The notes beneath the pieces were generated by a model. It ran no database searches, was not told the DNA's origin, and saw only the letters and a list, made by a program, of their open reading frames with translations. Shown here in pieces: positions 1 through 6,775 of a DNA stretch of 16,755 bases (position 1 is its first letter; every line of letters begins with the position of its first letter). The translations under genes and the position numbers were made by a program. Origin of the DNA: an uncultured Paracoccus sp. Its GTDB lineage: Bacteria > Pseudomonadota > Alphaproteobacteria > Rhodobacterales > Rhodobacteraceae. The stretch covers positions 1 through 16,755 of the forward strand of contig CALLYR010000042.1 in assembly GCA_937859005.1 (NCBI GenBank), given 5' to 3'.

Positions 1-74
1 TGGAGCGGGTGAAGGGAATCGAACCCTCGTCGTAAGCTTGGGAAGCTTCTGCTCTGCCATTGAGCTACCCCCGC
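1..74 (-). tRNA. tRNA-Gly, anticodon CCC
   Basis: Read on the minus strand, this is a complete 74-nt cloverleaf with an encoded 3' CCA (complement of bases 1-3) and discriminator U. The D stem is GCTC/GAGC. The anticodon loop TTCCCAA gives anticodon CCC, as in E. coli glyU, so it reads GGG glycine codons. The T arm has the usual TTCGATT loop. Two positions are odd: pair 6:67 of the acceptor stem is G-A, and the outermost anticodon-stem pair (27:43) is also G-A. The rest of the fold is sound. Confidence 0.95.
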
Positions 75-83
75 GACGCGCCT

Positions 84-112
84 TGGCTAGCGCGGCGCCG
101 CGCCGCGGTCAA
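84..112 (-). promoter_or_regulatory. Candidate promoter of tRNA-Gly
   Basis: On the minus strand a TTGACC -35 box (107-112) is followed after 17 bp by TAGCCA (84-89). Transcription would start about 3-4 bases before the mature tRNA 5' end at 74. The tRNA-Pro gene in this window has the same layout, which supports the call. It is a prediction from box matches and spacing only. Confidence 0.5.
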
Positions 113-116
113 GCGC

Positions 117-548
117 TCACAGCAGCCCCATTTCCGCCAGTTCGCGCGCAAGCCTGGGCGGCAGGGTGCCCTCGGCCGCACGGCCGGGGGGCAGGTCGGG
201 CGGCGCGTCCTCGGGGCGCAGATAACGCCAGCCCTGGAACGCCCGCCGCGGCACGCCCGCGACGCGGACCACTTGCGCGTCCAGGATCAGGGCGCAGCGG
301 GTGATGCCGTCGTGGCCGACCCGTTCCTGAAGCCCGATCAGGCGCTGGCGGGCCAGCATCGTGCCCTTGAACACCCAATAGATCGAGCCGCCGTCCAGCA
401 GTTCGTCGTCGCGTCTGGGCCACATGCGGGTGACATGTTCGGCAGGGCCGCCGCCGAAGCGGTCGCGCTGCCAATGTTCCAGCGCCTCGGGATGGGGGGC
501 GCCGACGCAGAGTTTCATCAGATGCAGGGATTGCGGCATGGCCGCCAT
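117..548 (-). CDS. DUF1489 family protein
   Basis: This 143-residue protein matches the DUF1489 family, which is common in alphaproteobacteria and has no known function. Family features seen are the N-terminal MKLCVG segment (residues 11-16), a WQ pair (26-27), the aromatic core IYWVFKGTMLARQ (56-68), and a C-terminal FQGWRYL segment followed by a proline-rich stretch and a Leu-rich end. No signal peptide or membrane segment is visible, so it is probably cytosolic. The start is uncertain: ATG at 548 gives the longest form, ATG at 539 is an alternative, and neither has a clear Shine-Dalgarno. It lies just upstream of tRNA-Gly on the same strand and diverges from the MFS gene. Confidence 0.85.
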   Translation of the reverse strand: MAAMPQSLHLMKLCVGAPHPEALEHWQRDRFGGGPAEHVTRMWPRRDDELLDGGSIYWVFKGTMLARQRLIGLQERVGHDGITRCALILDAQVVRVAGVPRRAFQGWRYLRPEDAPPDLPPGRAAEGTLPPRLARELAEMGLL

Positions 549-635
549 ATAGGCGCGCGGCGGCCTGGGTTACAGGGGCAGGTTGCGGCGATGCGTCACG
601 GGGCGTAGGCGTGGGCGGCACAAAAGGACGACCCC

Positions 636-1850
636 ATGGCCCTTATGGATCACGCGCCCTCGCGACGGCTGCCTTTGCCCGAATTCGTCGCCATGCTGGC
701 GTTCCTGTTCGCCACGGTGGCCTTTTCCATCGACGCCATGCTGCCCGCGCTGCCGGAAATCGCGGCCGAGCTGACGCCGGACGACGTGAACCGGGCGCAG
801 CTGATCCTGACCTCGTTCATGGCGGGGATGGGTCTGGGCACGTTGTTCGCGGGGCCGATCTCGGATGCGGTCGGGCGCAAGCCGGCGATGGCGGCGGGGT
901 TCGTGATCTATCTGACCGCCGCCGCCGCCGCGCTGTTCGCGGATACGCTGGAGCTGCTGCTGCTGGCGCGGTTCGTGCAGGGCGTGGGGGCGGCGGGGCC
1001 GCGCATCGTGGGCACGGCGCTGGTGCGCGACCTTTACGAAGGGCGCGAGATGGCGCGGATCACCAGTTTCGTCATGATGGTGTTCATGATCGTCCCGGCG
1101 ATGGCGCCGTCGCTGGGACAGGTCTTCATCTGGCTGGGCGGCTGGCACGGGGTGTTCGTCGGCTTCCTGCTGTTCGGCGCGACGGGATTCCTGTGGTTCC
1201 AGACCCGGCAGGCCGAAACCCTGCCGCCCGCGCGGCGGCGGCCGCTGCGGCTGGTCCCGCTGTGGGAGGGCGTGCGCGAGGTGCTGTCGGACCGCGAGGT
1301 GGTGCTGTGCATCGTCGTGATCGCGCTGGGCTTCGGGCAGATGTTCGCGCTGCTCAGTTCCGCCCAGCAACTGTTCGGGGAAACCTATGGCCATGCTGCG
1401 ACCTTTCCGCTGTGGTTCGCGGGCATGGCGGTGCTGTCGGCGTCGGGGACCGTGATCAACGCGCGCTTGGTCATGCGGGTGGGGATGCGGCGGATCGCGC
1501 GCACGGCCTATGCCGCGCAGGTGGTCAGCTCGGTCCTGTTCCTGACGCTGCTGCTGAGCGACATGCTGCCCGGACCCCTGCGCTTTCCAGTGTTCTTCCT
1601 GTGGGCGGTGGGTGTCTTCACGATGGCGGGGCTGACCTTCGGCAACCTCAACGCGCTGGCGATGAGCCGCAAGGGCCATATCGCGGGGATGACGGCATCC
1701 GTCGTGTCGGCCCTTTCGACGCTGGGGGCGGTCATGCTGGCGGCACCCGTGGGGCTGGCCTATGCTGGAACGGCGGTCCCGGTGGCTGCGGCGACGCTGG
1801 GCTGTTCGGCCCTGGCCTGGGCGATCATGGGGTTGATGCAGCGGCGCTGA
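636..1850 (+). CDS. MFS drug-resistance exporter, Bcr/CflA family
   Basis: A 404-residue inner-membrane transporter, predicted to be a proton-driven efflux pump for small hydrophobic compounds. It is the usual length for the Bcr/CflA (DHA1) subfamily and has about 12 hydrophobic segments. MFS motif A is visible in loop 2-3 as GPISDAVGRKP (residues 73-83). The stretch RIVGTALVRDLYEGREMAR (123-141) is typical of Bcr/CflA proteins, and proline- and glycine-rich motif C-like sequence follows near 153-161. The start is supported by AAAGGACG at 625-632. The gene stands alone, divergent from the DUF1489 gene and ending 137 bp before rpsD. The substrate cannot be told from sequence; bicyclomycin, sulfonamides or chloramphenicol are family examples only. 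Confidence 0.88.
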   Translation: MALMDHAPSRRLPLPEFVAMLAFLFATVAFSIDAMLPALPEIAAELTPDDVNRAQLILTSFMAGMGLGTLFAGPISDAVGRKPAMAAGFVIYLTAAAAALFADTLELLLLARFVQGVGAAGPRIVGTALVRDLYEGREMARITSFVMMVFMIVPAMAPSLGQVFIWLGGWHGVFVGFLLFGATGFLWFQTRQAETLPPARRRPLRLVPLWEGVREVLSDREVVLCIVVIALGFGQMFALLSSAQQLFGETYGHAATFPLWFAGMAVLSASGTVINARLVMRVGMRRIARTAYAAQVVSSVLFLTLLLSDMLPGPLRFPVFFLWAVGVFTMAGLTFGNLNALAMSRKGHIAGMTASVVSALSTLGAVMLAAPVGLAYAGTAVPVAAATLGCSALAWAIMGLMQRR

Positions 1851-1857
1851 CCGGCGC

Positions 1858-1885
1858 TTGACTCCGGCTGCGGCGGGACTATAAG
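1858..1885 (+). promoter_or_regulatory. Promoter of rpsD
   Basis: TTGACT (1858-1863) and TATAAG (1880-1885) are separated by 16 bp and each matches the sigma-70 consensus in five of six positions. This is the best promoter-like sequence in the window. It lies just after the MFS stop codon and implies a start near 1892, giving a leader of about 96 nt. Confidence 0.7.
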
Positions 1886-1891
1886 CGCCGC

Positions 1892-1987
1892 TTCCATTGG
1901 TGTTGGTGGACCCCGCAAGGGGAAACCTGTCGCCCCGGCCCAGGGGAGAAGGACAACGCCCTTCACATCCGACGAAGGAGATCAGCG
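1892..1987 (+). promoter_or_regulatory. Structured 5' leader of rpsD, possible autoregulatory element
   Basis: Three short hairpins can form in series: CCCC-GCAA-GGGG (1911-1922, a GNRA tetraloop), CCCC/GGGG (1933-1936 with 1943-1946), and GAAGG/CCTTC (1948-1952 with 1960-1964). The same CCTTC can pair instead with GAAGG at 1974-1978, which is the Shine-Dalgarno of rpsD. The last hairpin and the SD-hiding hairpin therefore exclude each other. S4 is known to repress its own synthesis through mRNA leaders in other bacteria. Applying that here is inference; I do not recognise a named RNA family. Confidence 0.4.
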
Positions 1988-2608
1988 ATGACCAAACGCA
2001 CCGCTGCCAAGTACAAGATCGACCGCCGCATGGGCGAAAACATCTGGGGCCGCGCCAAGTCCCCGGTAAACAAGCGTGAATACGGCCCCGGCCAGCACGG
2101 CCAGCGCCGCAAGAACAAGCTGTCCGACTTTGGCACCCAGCTGCGCGCCAAGCAGAAGCTCAAGGGCTACTATGGCGACCTGACCGAAAAGCAGTTCCGC
2201 CGCATCTACTCCGAGGCCGAGCGTCTGCGCGGCGACACCGGCGAGATGCTGGTCGGCCTGCTGGAGCGCCGTCTGGACGCCGTCGTCTATCGTGCAAAAT
2301 TCGTGCCCACCATCTGGGCCGCCCGCCAGTTCGTGAACCACGGCCACATCGAGGTGAACGGCAAGCGCGTGAACATCGCCTCGTATCGCGTGAAGGAAGG
2401 CGATGTGGTGTCGGTCCGCGAGAAATCGCGCCAACTGGCGATCGTGCTGGAGGCCGTGGGCCTGGCCGAGCGCGATGTCCCCGACTATATCGAGGCCGAC
2501 CACAACAAGATGACCGCGACCTATGTGCGCACCCCCGCGCTGGGCGACGTGCCCTATGCGGTGCAGATGGAACCGAACCTGGTCGTCGAATACTACGCCC
2601 AGAACTGA
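1988..2608 (+). CDS. rpsD: 30S ribosomal protein S4
   Basis: A 206-residue protein with clear full-length similarity to S4, a primary 16S rRNA binder that nucleates assembly of the 30S body and helps control decoding accuracy. The basic N-terminal region includes the motif YGPGQHGQRR (residues 32-41). The S4 RNA-binding domain spans about 95-157, with the FVNHGHIEVNGKRVNI core at 115-130. The N-terminus lacks the four-cysteine zinc motif found in some S4 proteins. The start follows a strong GAAGGAG (1974-1980). The gene is monocistronic, with its own promoter, leader and terminator, unlike E. coli where it sits in the alpha operon. Confidence 0.98.
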   Translation: MTKRTAAKYKIDRRMGENIWGRAKSPVNKREYGPGQHGQRRKNKLSDFGTQLRAKQKLKGYYGDLTEKQFRRIYSEAERLRGDTGEMLVGLLERRLDAVVYRAKFVPTIWAARQFVNHGHIEVNGKRVNIASYRVKEGDVVSVREKSRQLAIVLEAVGLAERDVPDYIEADHNKMTATYVRTPALGDVPYAVQMEPNLVVEYYAQN

Positions 2609-2631
2609 TCCGGCCATTGGCCCCGATCTGC

Positions 2632-2660
2632 AAAGGCCGTCCTCCGGGGCGGCCTTTTTC
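2632..2660 (+). terminator. Rho-independent terminator of rpsD
   Basis: The 8-bp stem AAAGGCCG (2632-2639) pairs with CGGCCTTT (2650-2657) around a 10-nt loop, and the run TTTTT (2655-2659) overlaps and extends the stem. It starts 23 bp after the rpsD stop codon. Confidence 0.9.
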
Positions 2661-2743
2661 GTTAAAAGGCGCAGTATTATCAATATGCTTCAGTCGCGCC
2701 ATCCTGTTACGCCGAGCCATCATTTCCGATGGAGCACGACATC

Positions 2744-3760
2744 ATGGCCACGATCCAGCTTCAGCAGGCGTTCGATCTGTCCGCCCCGACCAGCTATCGT
2801 CTGGAGCATTTCTCCGAGCGGGGTTTCTATGCGGATTTCAGTGGTGGCATCCGCGTGTCTTTCCCGGCACCTGGCCACGGCACGGATCTGCTGACCGGAC
2901 TGTCGATGAGCCGCGGTGGCAGCGAGCTGTTCCGCATGACCGATTTCTCGATCAATGTGGGCGGCAGCTGGGCGGACGCCGCGATCGAACGCGGGAACCT
3001 TCTGCCGTTCTATCAGCGCATCATGGCGCAGGCGGATCACGTCACGGGATCGATGGGCGACGATGCCGTGAACGGGTTTGACGGTGCCGACCGAATCAAT
3101 GGCCGGGGCGGAAACGACCGCCTCTCCGGTGGGTTGGGAAACGATTCGCTGGTCGGCGGGGGCGGCCACGATGTCCTGAACGGCGGCGACGGGAATGACG
3201 TTCTGGTGGCGGGCCTTGGGGCGGATGTCGTGTCCGGCGGGGCGGGCAATGACGTGCTGCAGGTCGCCGGACCTGCGGGCGTGACCGTGAACCTCGCCCT
3301 TTCCGGGGTGCAGTCCTTGGGCGGGGGCGCATCCGTCCGGCTGAGCGGGGTTGAGTCGGTGACCGGCACCGCCGGTGCGGACCGGTTGACCGGCAACGTC
3401 CTGACAAACATCCTGAACGGCGGCGTGGGGAACGACATTCTGTCGGGGGCTGCGGGCGCCGATGTCCTGCTGGGCGCAGCCGGGGCAGACCGGCTGATCG
3501 GCGGGACCGGCCGCGATCTTCTGAACGGCGGGGCGGACGCGGATCGCTTCGTCTTTGCGGCGGGCGATGGACATGACCGGATCGCCGATTTCCAGAACGG
3601 CATCGACCGGATCGAGATCGCCTCGGGCGCGGAACGCTTTGGCGATCTGCGGATCACCGATGCGGGGGCGAATGTCGTGATCGGCTATGGCACGGATACG
3701 ATCACGATCGAAAACCTCGATCACCGCCTGATCGACGCGTCGGACTTCATCCTTGTCTAG
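2744..3760 (+). CDS. RTX (hemolysin-type) calcium-binding repeat protein
   Basis: A predicted secreted 338-residue protein. Residues 1-98 form a domain I do not recognise. Glycine- and aspartate-rich RTX nonapeptides (GGxGxDxLx) occur in two blocks, about 102-175 and 208-266, separated by a Val/Ser-rich linker. They are followed by the DRFVFAAGDGHDRIADF segment (267-283) and a hydrophobic tail ending in FILV, as in M10-peptidase C-terminal domains and type I secretion substrates. There is no Sec signal peptide, as expected for type I export. No catalytic motif is visible, so adhesin, S-layer or extracellular structural roles are possible. ATG 2744 is preferred because GGAG (2731-2734) lies 9 nt upstream; ATG 2729 is the longer alternative. 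No ABC or membrane-fusion exporter genes are nearby. Confidence 0.85.
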   Translation: MATIQLQQAFDLSAPTSYRLEHFSERGFYADFSGGIRVSFPAPGHGTDLLTGLSMSRGGSELFRMTDFSINVGGSWADAAIERGNLLPFYQRIMAQADHVTGSMGDDAVNGFDGADRINGRGGNDRLSGGLGNDSLVGGGGHDVLNGGDGNDVLVAGLGADVVSGGAGNDVLQVAGPAGVTVNLALSGVQSLGGGASVRLSGVESVTGTAGADRLTGNVLTNILNGGVGNDILSGAAGADVLLGAAGADRLIGGTGRDLLNGGADADRFVFAAGDGHDRIADFQNGIDRIEIASGAERFGDLRITDAGANVVIGYGTDTITIENLDHRLIDASDFILV

Positions 3761-3782
3761 CCGCCATGGGTGGGGGCGGCCG

Positions 3783-3811
3783 TTGACAGCCTGCCCCCCA
3801 TCCCCGACCTT
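3783..3811 (+). promoter_or_regulatory. Candidate promoter of scpAB, possibly leaderless
   Basis: A perfect TTGACA (3783-3788) is followed after 17 bp by a weak GACCTT (3806-3811), placing the start exactly at ATG 3818. No Shine-Dalgarno precedes that ATG, so a leaderless mRNA would fit. The weak -10 box keeps confidence low. Confidence 0.4.
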
Positions 3812-3817
3812 GCGCGC

Positions 3818-4594
3818 ATGAATGGACCGGCCCTGACATTCCACGGCTCCGCCGATCCGCGCCCGGACGCATCCCTGATCGTGGATGTGCCGGGCTATGA
3901 CGGGCCGCTGGACCTGTTGCTGATGCTGGCGCGGACGCAGAAGGTCGATCTGATGCAGATCAGCGTTCTTGCGCTGGCGGAACAGTATCTGGCCTTTGTC
4001 GAACGGGCACGGGTGCTGCGGATCGAACTGGCGGCGGATTATCTGGTCATGGCCGCGTGGCTCGCGTTCCTGAAATCCCGGCTGCTGCTGCCCGCCGAAC
4101 CGCAGGACGATGGGCCTTCGGCCGAGGAGATGTCCGCGCATCTGGCATTCCGGCTGGAACGGCTGGATGCGATGCGCGAGGCCGCGGCACGGCTGATGGC
4201 GCGGCCTCGGCTGGAACAGGACCGCTTTGCCCGAGGCGCGCCGCAGGCCCCTGCGCAGGTGCGGCAGGTGCGATGGCGGACGGGGCTGATCGACCTGTTG
4301 CAGGCCTATGCTCGGCTGCGGACGCGGGACGAATTCCGCCCCTATGCCTTCGACCGGCGGGACATCCATACGATGGAACAGGCGCTCGACCGGATGCGGC
4401 AGATGATCGGCTTTGCGGGAAACTGGACCGAGCTGGCGCAGTTTCTGCCCGAGGGCTGGGACGGTACGCCGCAGCGCCGCCGGTCGGCCACCGCTGCGAC
4501 CTTTGCCGCTTCGCTGGAGCTTGCCCGGCAGGGCCGGATCGAGATCCGGCAGGCCGGCGCATTCGCCCCTCTCGCAGTCCGGGTGAGGCCGTGA
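3818..4594 (+). CDS. scpA: Segregation and condensation protein A (kleisin)
   Basis: ScpA is the kleisin subunit that, with ScpB, bridges the heads of SMC dimers in the bacterial condensin and helps compact and segregate the chromosome. The family hallmark GYDGPLDLLLMLARTQKVDL lies at about residues 26-45, followed by the conserved helical segment LAADYLVMAAWLAFLKSRLLLP (71-92) and a charged variable middle. The C-terminal region is winged-helix-like. Length from ATG 3818 is 258 residues, normal for the family. A GTG at 3770 in the same frame would add 16 residues without a Shine-Dalgarno, and the TTGACA box falls inside that extension, so 3818 is preferred. The stop overlaps the scpB start. 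Confidence 0.93.
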   Translation: MNGPALTFHGSADPRPDASLIVDVPGYDGPLDLLLMLARTQKVDLMQISVLALAEQYLAFVERARVLRIELAADYLVMAAWLAFLKSRLLLPAEPQDDGPSAEEMSAHLAFRLERLDAMREAAARLMARPRLEQDRFARGAPQAPAQVRQVRWRTGLIDLLQAYARLRTRDEFRPYAFDRRDIHTMEQALDRMRQMIGFAGNWTELAQFLPEGWDGTPQRRRSATAATFAASLELARQGRIEIRQAGAFAPLAVRVRP

Positions 4595-5226
4595 CCGCCT
4601 CGGGCTTTGTACCCATCGAGGCGCAGGAACGCATGGTCGAGGCGCTGCTGTTCGCCAGCGCCGCGCCGATGACCCTGCGCGACCTGGCCGCGCGAATGCC
4701 CGTGGGGTCTGACCCGGCCGAGGCGCTGCGGCGGCTGCGGGCGCGTTACGACGGGCGCGGGGTGGAACTGGTGCGGGTCGGCGATGCCTGGGCCTTTCGC
4801 ACCGCGGCGGACCTGGGTTTCCTGATGCAGCAACAGGTCGTGGAAACCCGCCGCCTGTCCCGCGCCGCGACCGAGACGCTGGCCATCATCGCCTATCACC
4901 AGCCCGTCACCCGCGCCGAGATTGAGGAGCTCCGCGGCGTCGCGGCCGGGCGGGGAACACTGGACCAGTTGATCGGGATGGGTTGGGTCCGGCTGGGGCG
5001 CCGCCGCCAGACTCCGGGCCGGCCGGTGACCTTCGTGGTGACGGATGTCTTTCTGGACCATTTCGGCCTGTCTGGCACCGATGACCTGCCGGGGCTTGCG
5101 GAACTGCGCGCGGCGGGGCTGCTGGATACGCGCCCGCCCATGTCGTCCGGGGTTGCGGGGGCAAAGAGCCATCACGATATAGCGGCCGATGCGGACGGGC
5201 CGGGGGACGATCTTTTCGGCGACTGA
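4591..5226 (+). CDS. scpB: Segregation and condensation protein B
   Basis: ScpB (211 residues) is the dimeric winged-helix partner of ScpA in the SMC-ScpAB complex. The N-terminal domain begins with ERMVEALLFASAAPMTLRDL (residues 13-32). The strongest family signature is LSRAATETLAIIAYHQPVTR at 89-108, followed by AEIEELRGV and GTLDQLIGMGWV. The acidic, disordered-looking C-terminus after about 183 is typical. The start is GTG 4591, which shares GTGA with the scpA stop; this 4-base overlap implies translational coupling and equal supply of the two subunits. No earlier in-frame start fits the family length. Confidence 0.95.
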   Translation: MTASGFVPIEAQERMVEALLFASAAPMTLRDLAARMPVGSDPAEALRRLRARYDGRGVELVRVGDAWAFRTAADLGFLMQQQVVETRRLSRAATETLAIIAYHQPVTRAEIEELRGVAAGRGTLDQLIGMGWVRLGRRRQTPGRPVTFVVTDVFLDHFGLSGTDDLPGLAELRAAGLLDTRPPMSSGVAGAKSHHDIAADADGPGDDLFGD

Positions 5227-5242
5227 TCCGCGGGGAAACGCC

Positions 5243-5461
5243 ATGAACCTGAACCAGATCCTGAACATGTTCGGCCGCATGGTCACGCGGCGCCTGATGA
5301 ACTGGGGCGTGAACAAGGATATCGATGCCGCCACCCGCCGCGCCGGGGGCACCGTGAAAGGCAAGCCCGCGCTCTCCACGCAGAAACAGGCCAAGGCTGC
5401 GCGCGAGGCCGTCAAGCGCGCCCGTCAGGCCGCGCGCGTCACCCGGCGCATCGGGCGCTGA
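5243..5461 (+). CDS. Small basic protein downstream of scpB, function unknown
   Basis: A 72-residue protein that I do not recognise beyond its place after scpB. The first 22 residues resemble an amphipathic helix (MNLNQILNMFGRMVTRRLMN), followed by a Gly/Lys linker and a very basic Ala/Arg/Lys helix from about 46 to the end (KQAKAAREAVKRARQAARV). The net charge is strongly positive, so membrane-surface or nucleic-acid binding is possible, but no function should be assigned. ATG 5243 is 16 bp after scpB, with GGGGAA upstream (5232-5237). A longer reading from ATG 5189 would overlap scpB and is less likely. It converges on the dcd-like gene, the two stops being 14 bp apart. Confidence 0.65.
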   Translation: MNLNQILNMFGRMVTRRLMNWGVNKDIDAATRRAGGTVKGKPALSTQKQAKAAREAVKRARQAARVTRRIGR

Positions 5462-5475
5462 CCGGGGAAACCGGC

Positions 5476-6543
5476 TTAGCGGAACTGCTTGGACAGCTTC
5501 AGCCCCTGGCCCTGATAGTTGGACGCGATCTCCGCGCCATACAGACGGTCGGGTGCGCTTGCCATGCGCTCATAGACCAGCCTTCCCACCACCTGCCCGT
5601 GTTCCAGCGCAAAGGGCGCCTCGTGGCAGCGCACTTCCAGCACGCCGCGGGCGCCGCGCCCCGACAGGCCATGCCCGAAACCCGGATCGAAAAATCCGGC
5701 GTAATGGACCCGAAACTCGCCCACCATCGCCAGATAGGGCGACATCTCGGCGGCATAGGCAGGGGGAATCGTCACCGCCTCGCGGCTGACAAGGATGTAA
5801 AAGGCACCGGGGTCGAGGATCAGCCGCCCCTCGGTCGTGCGCAATTCGTCCCAGTAATCGCGCGCGTCATAGGCAGCGATGCGGTCGAGGTCGATCACCC
5901 CGGAATGGGGCCGGGCGCGGTATCCGACCAGATCGCCCGCCATGGGCCGCAGGTCTACGGAAAAGCCAAGCCCGCCGTCGATCAGCGGCTCGCCATCGAC
6001 CAGCGGCTGTTCGGCATGCAGAGCGGCCAGGGCGGCATCGTCCAGCACCGCCTGTCCCTGCCGCAGCCGCAACTGGTTCAGCCGCATCCCCGGCCGGACC
6101 AGCACCGAAAAGCTGCGCGGGCAGATCTCGGCGTAAAGCGGGCCGCCGTATCCCGCGGGCAGACGGTCGAATTCGGTCCCGTCGTCGGTGACCAGCCGGG
6201 TCAGCAGATCCAGCCGCCCGGTCGAGGATTTTGCATTCGCCACCGCATCCAGCCCGGCGGGCAGGGACAGGCTTTCCAGCAGCGGCACCAGATAGACGCA
6301 GCCCTTTTCCAGCACCGCGCCCCCGGTCAGGTCCATGCGGTGCATCTCGAAATCAGCCAGCCGGTCCTTGATGCGACATCCGCGCCCGGCCAGAAAGGAC
6401 GCGCGCAGCCGCCAGGCGGTCGCGCCCAGGCGCAGATCAAGGCTTGCGGGCTGGATCTGGTCGGGGGTGATCGGCTCGGGGGCGCGGATCGCGCCCTGGT
6501 CGATCAGCCTGCGGAGGGCACTGTCGGGAAGAACGCCGTTCAC
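5476..6543 (-). CDS. dcd: 2'-deoxycytidine 5'-triphosphate deaminase, double-length form
   Basis: Predicted to deaminate dCTP to dUTP in pyrimidine nucleotide synthesis. At 355 residues it is almost twice the 193 residues of E. coli Dcd, and it looks like two dUTPase/Dcd-like folds in tandem. The N-terminal half has NAKSSTGRLDLL (residues 103-114), AGYGGPLYAEI (130-140) and PGMRLNQLRL (151-160), matching the family's KSS-GR, G-Y-G and G-x-x-x-x-Q-L motifs. The second half has SREAVTIPPAYAAEM (253-267) and GEFRVHYAGFFDPGFGHG (275-292). GTG 6543 is chosen as start because AGGGGG lies six bases upstream; no good ATG fits. It is a single gene, transcribed from after the tRNA-Pro terminator and converging on the small protein gene. 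Confidence 0.85.
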   Translation of the reverse strand: MNGVLPDSALRRLIDQGAIRAPEPITPDQIQPASLDLRLGATAWRLRASFLAGRGCRIKDRLADFEMHRMDLTGGAVLEKGCVYLVPLLESLSLPAGLDAVANAKSSTGRLDLLTRLVTDDGTEFDRLPAGYGGPLYAEICPRSFSVLVRPGMRLNQLRLRQGQAVLDDAALAALHAEQPLVDGEPLIDGGLGFSVDLRPMAGDLVGYRARPHSGVIDLDRIAAYDARDYWDELRTTEGRLILDPGAFYILVSREAVTIPPAYAAEMSPYLAMVGEFRVHYAGFFDPGFGHGLSGRGARGVLEVRCHEAPFALEHGQVVGRLVYERMASAPDRLYGAEIASNYQGQGLKLSKQFR

Positions 6544-6568
6544 CTTGAACCCCCTGCCCCACAAGCGA

Positions 6569-6592
6569 ACGCCCACCCCGAAGGGTGGGCGT
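6569..6592 (-). terminator. Terminator downstream of tRNA-Pro
   Basis: A perfect 10-bp inverted repeat (6569-6578 with 6583-6592) reads on the minus strand as a GC-rich stem closed by a TTCG tetraloop, which is very stable. It lies 7 bp beyond the tRNA 3' end. The T-rich tail is weak (GTTCGCTTGT on the minus strand), so efficiency is uncertain. It also separates the tRNA transcript from dcd. Confidence 0.65.
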
Positions 6593-6599
6593 TTCGTGA

Positions 6600-6677
6600 T
6601 GGTCGGGCCGGCGAGATTCGAACTCGCGGCCTTCCGCCCCCCAGACGGACGCGCTAACCAGACTGCGCCACGGCCCG
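6600..6677 (-). tRNA. tRNA-Pro, anticodon GGG
   Basis: The 78-nt minus-strand cloverleaf has a fully paired 7-bp acceptor stem CGGGCCG/CGGCCCG, discriminator A, and encoded CCA (complement of 6600-6602). The D stem is GCGC/GCGC. The anticodon stem TCCGT/GCGGA encloses the loop CTGGGGG, giving anticodon GGG, which reads CCC and CCU. The T stem is GCGAG/CTCGC with loop TTCGAAT. Confidence 0.95.
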
Positions 6678-6686
6678 ACGGGGGCC

Positions 6687-6715
6687 ATATAGATCGAAGC
6701 CTCGCCCCAGCACAA
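6687..6715 (-). promoter_or_regulatory. Candidate promoter of tRNA-Pro
   Basis: On the minus strand TTGTGC (6710-6715) is followed after 17 bp by CTATAT (6687-6692). This would start transcription about 3 bases before the mature tRNA 5' end at 6677, the same layout as at tRNA-Gly. The prediction rests on box matches and spacing. Confidence 0.45.
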
Positions 6716-6775
6716 GGGGCGATCCGGGGGATGATCGGGAAAACTGGCGCGCGGGTTAAGGGATGAGAGAGGGGC

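Noticed and set aside
3761..3779. CCGCC/GGCGG hairpin after the RTX stop codon as a terminator
   Set aside because: Only 5 bp with no T run, and common by chance at this GC content.
2720..4369. A 549-codon open frame on the minus strand opposite the RTX gene and scpA
   Set aside because: Its composition is what the reverse complement of RTX repeats gives, and both plus-strand genes are clear.
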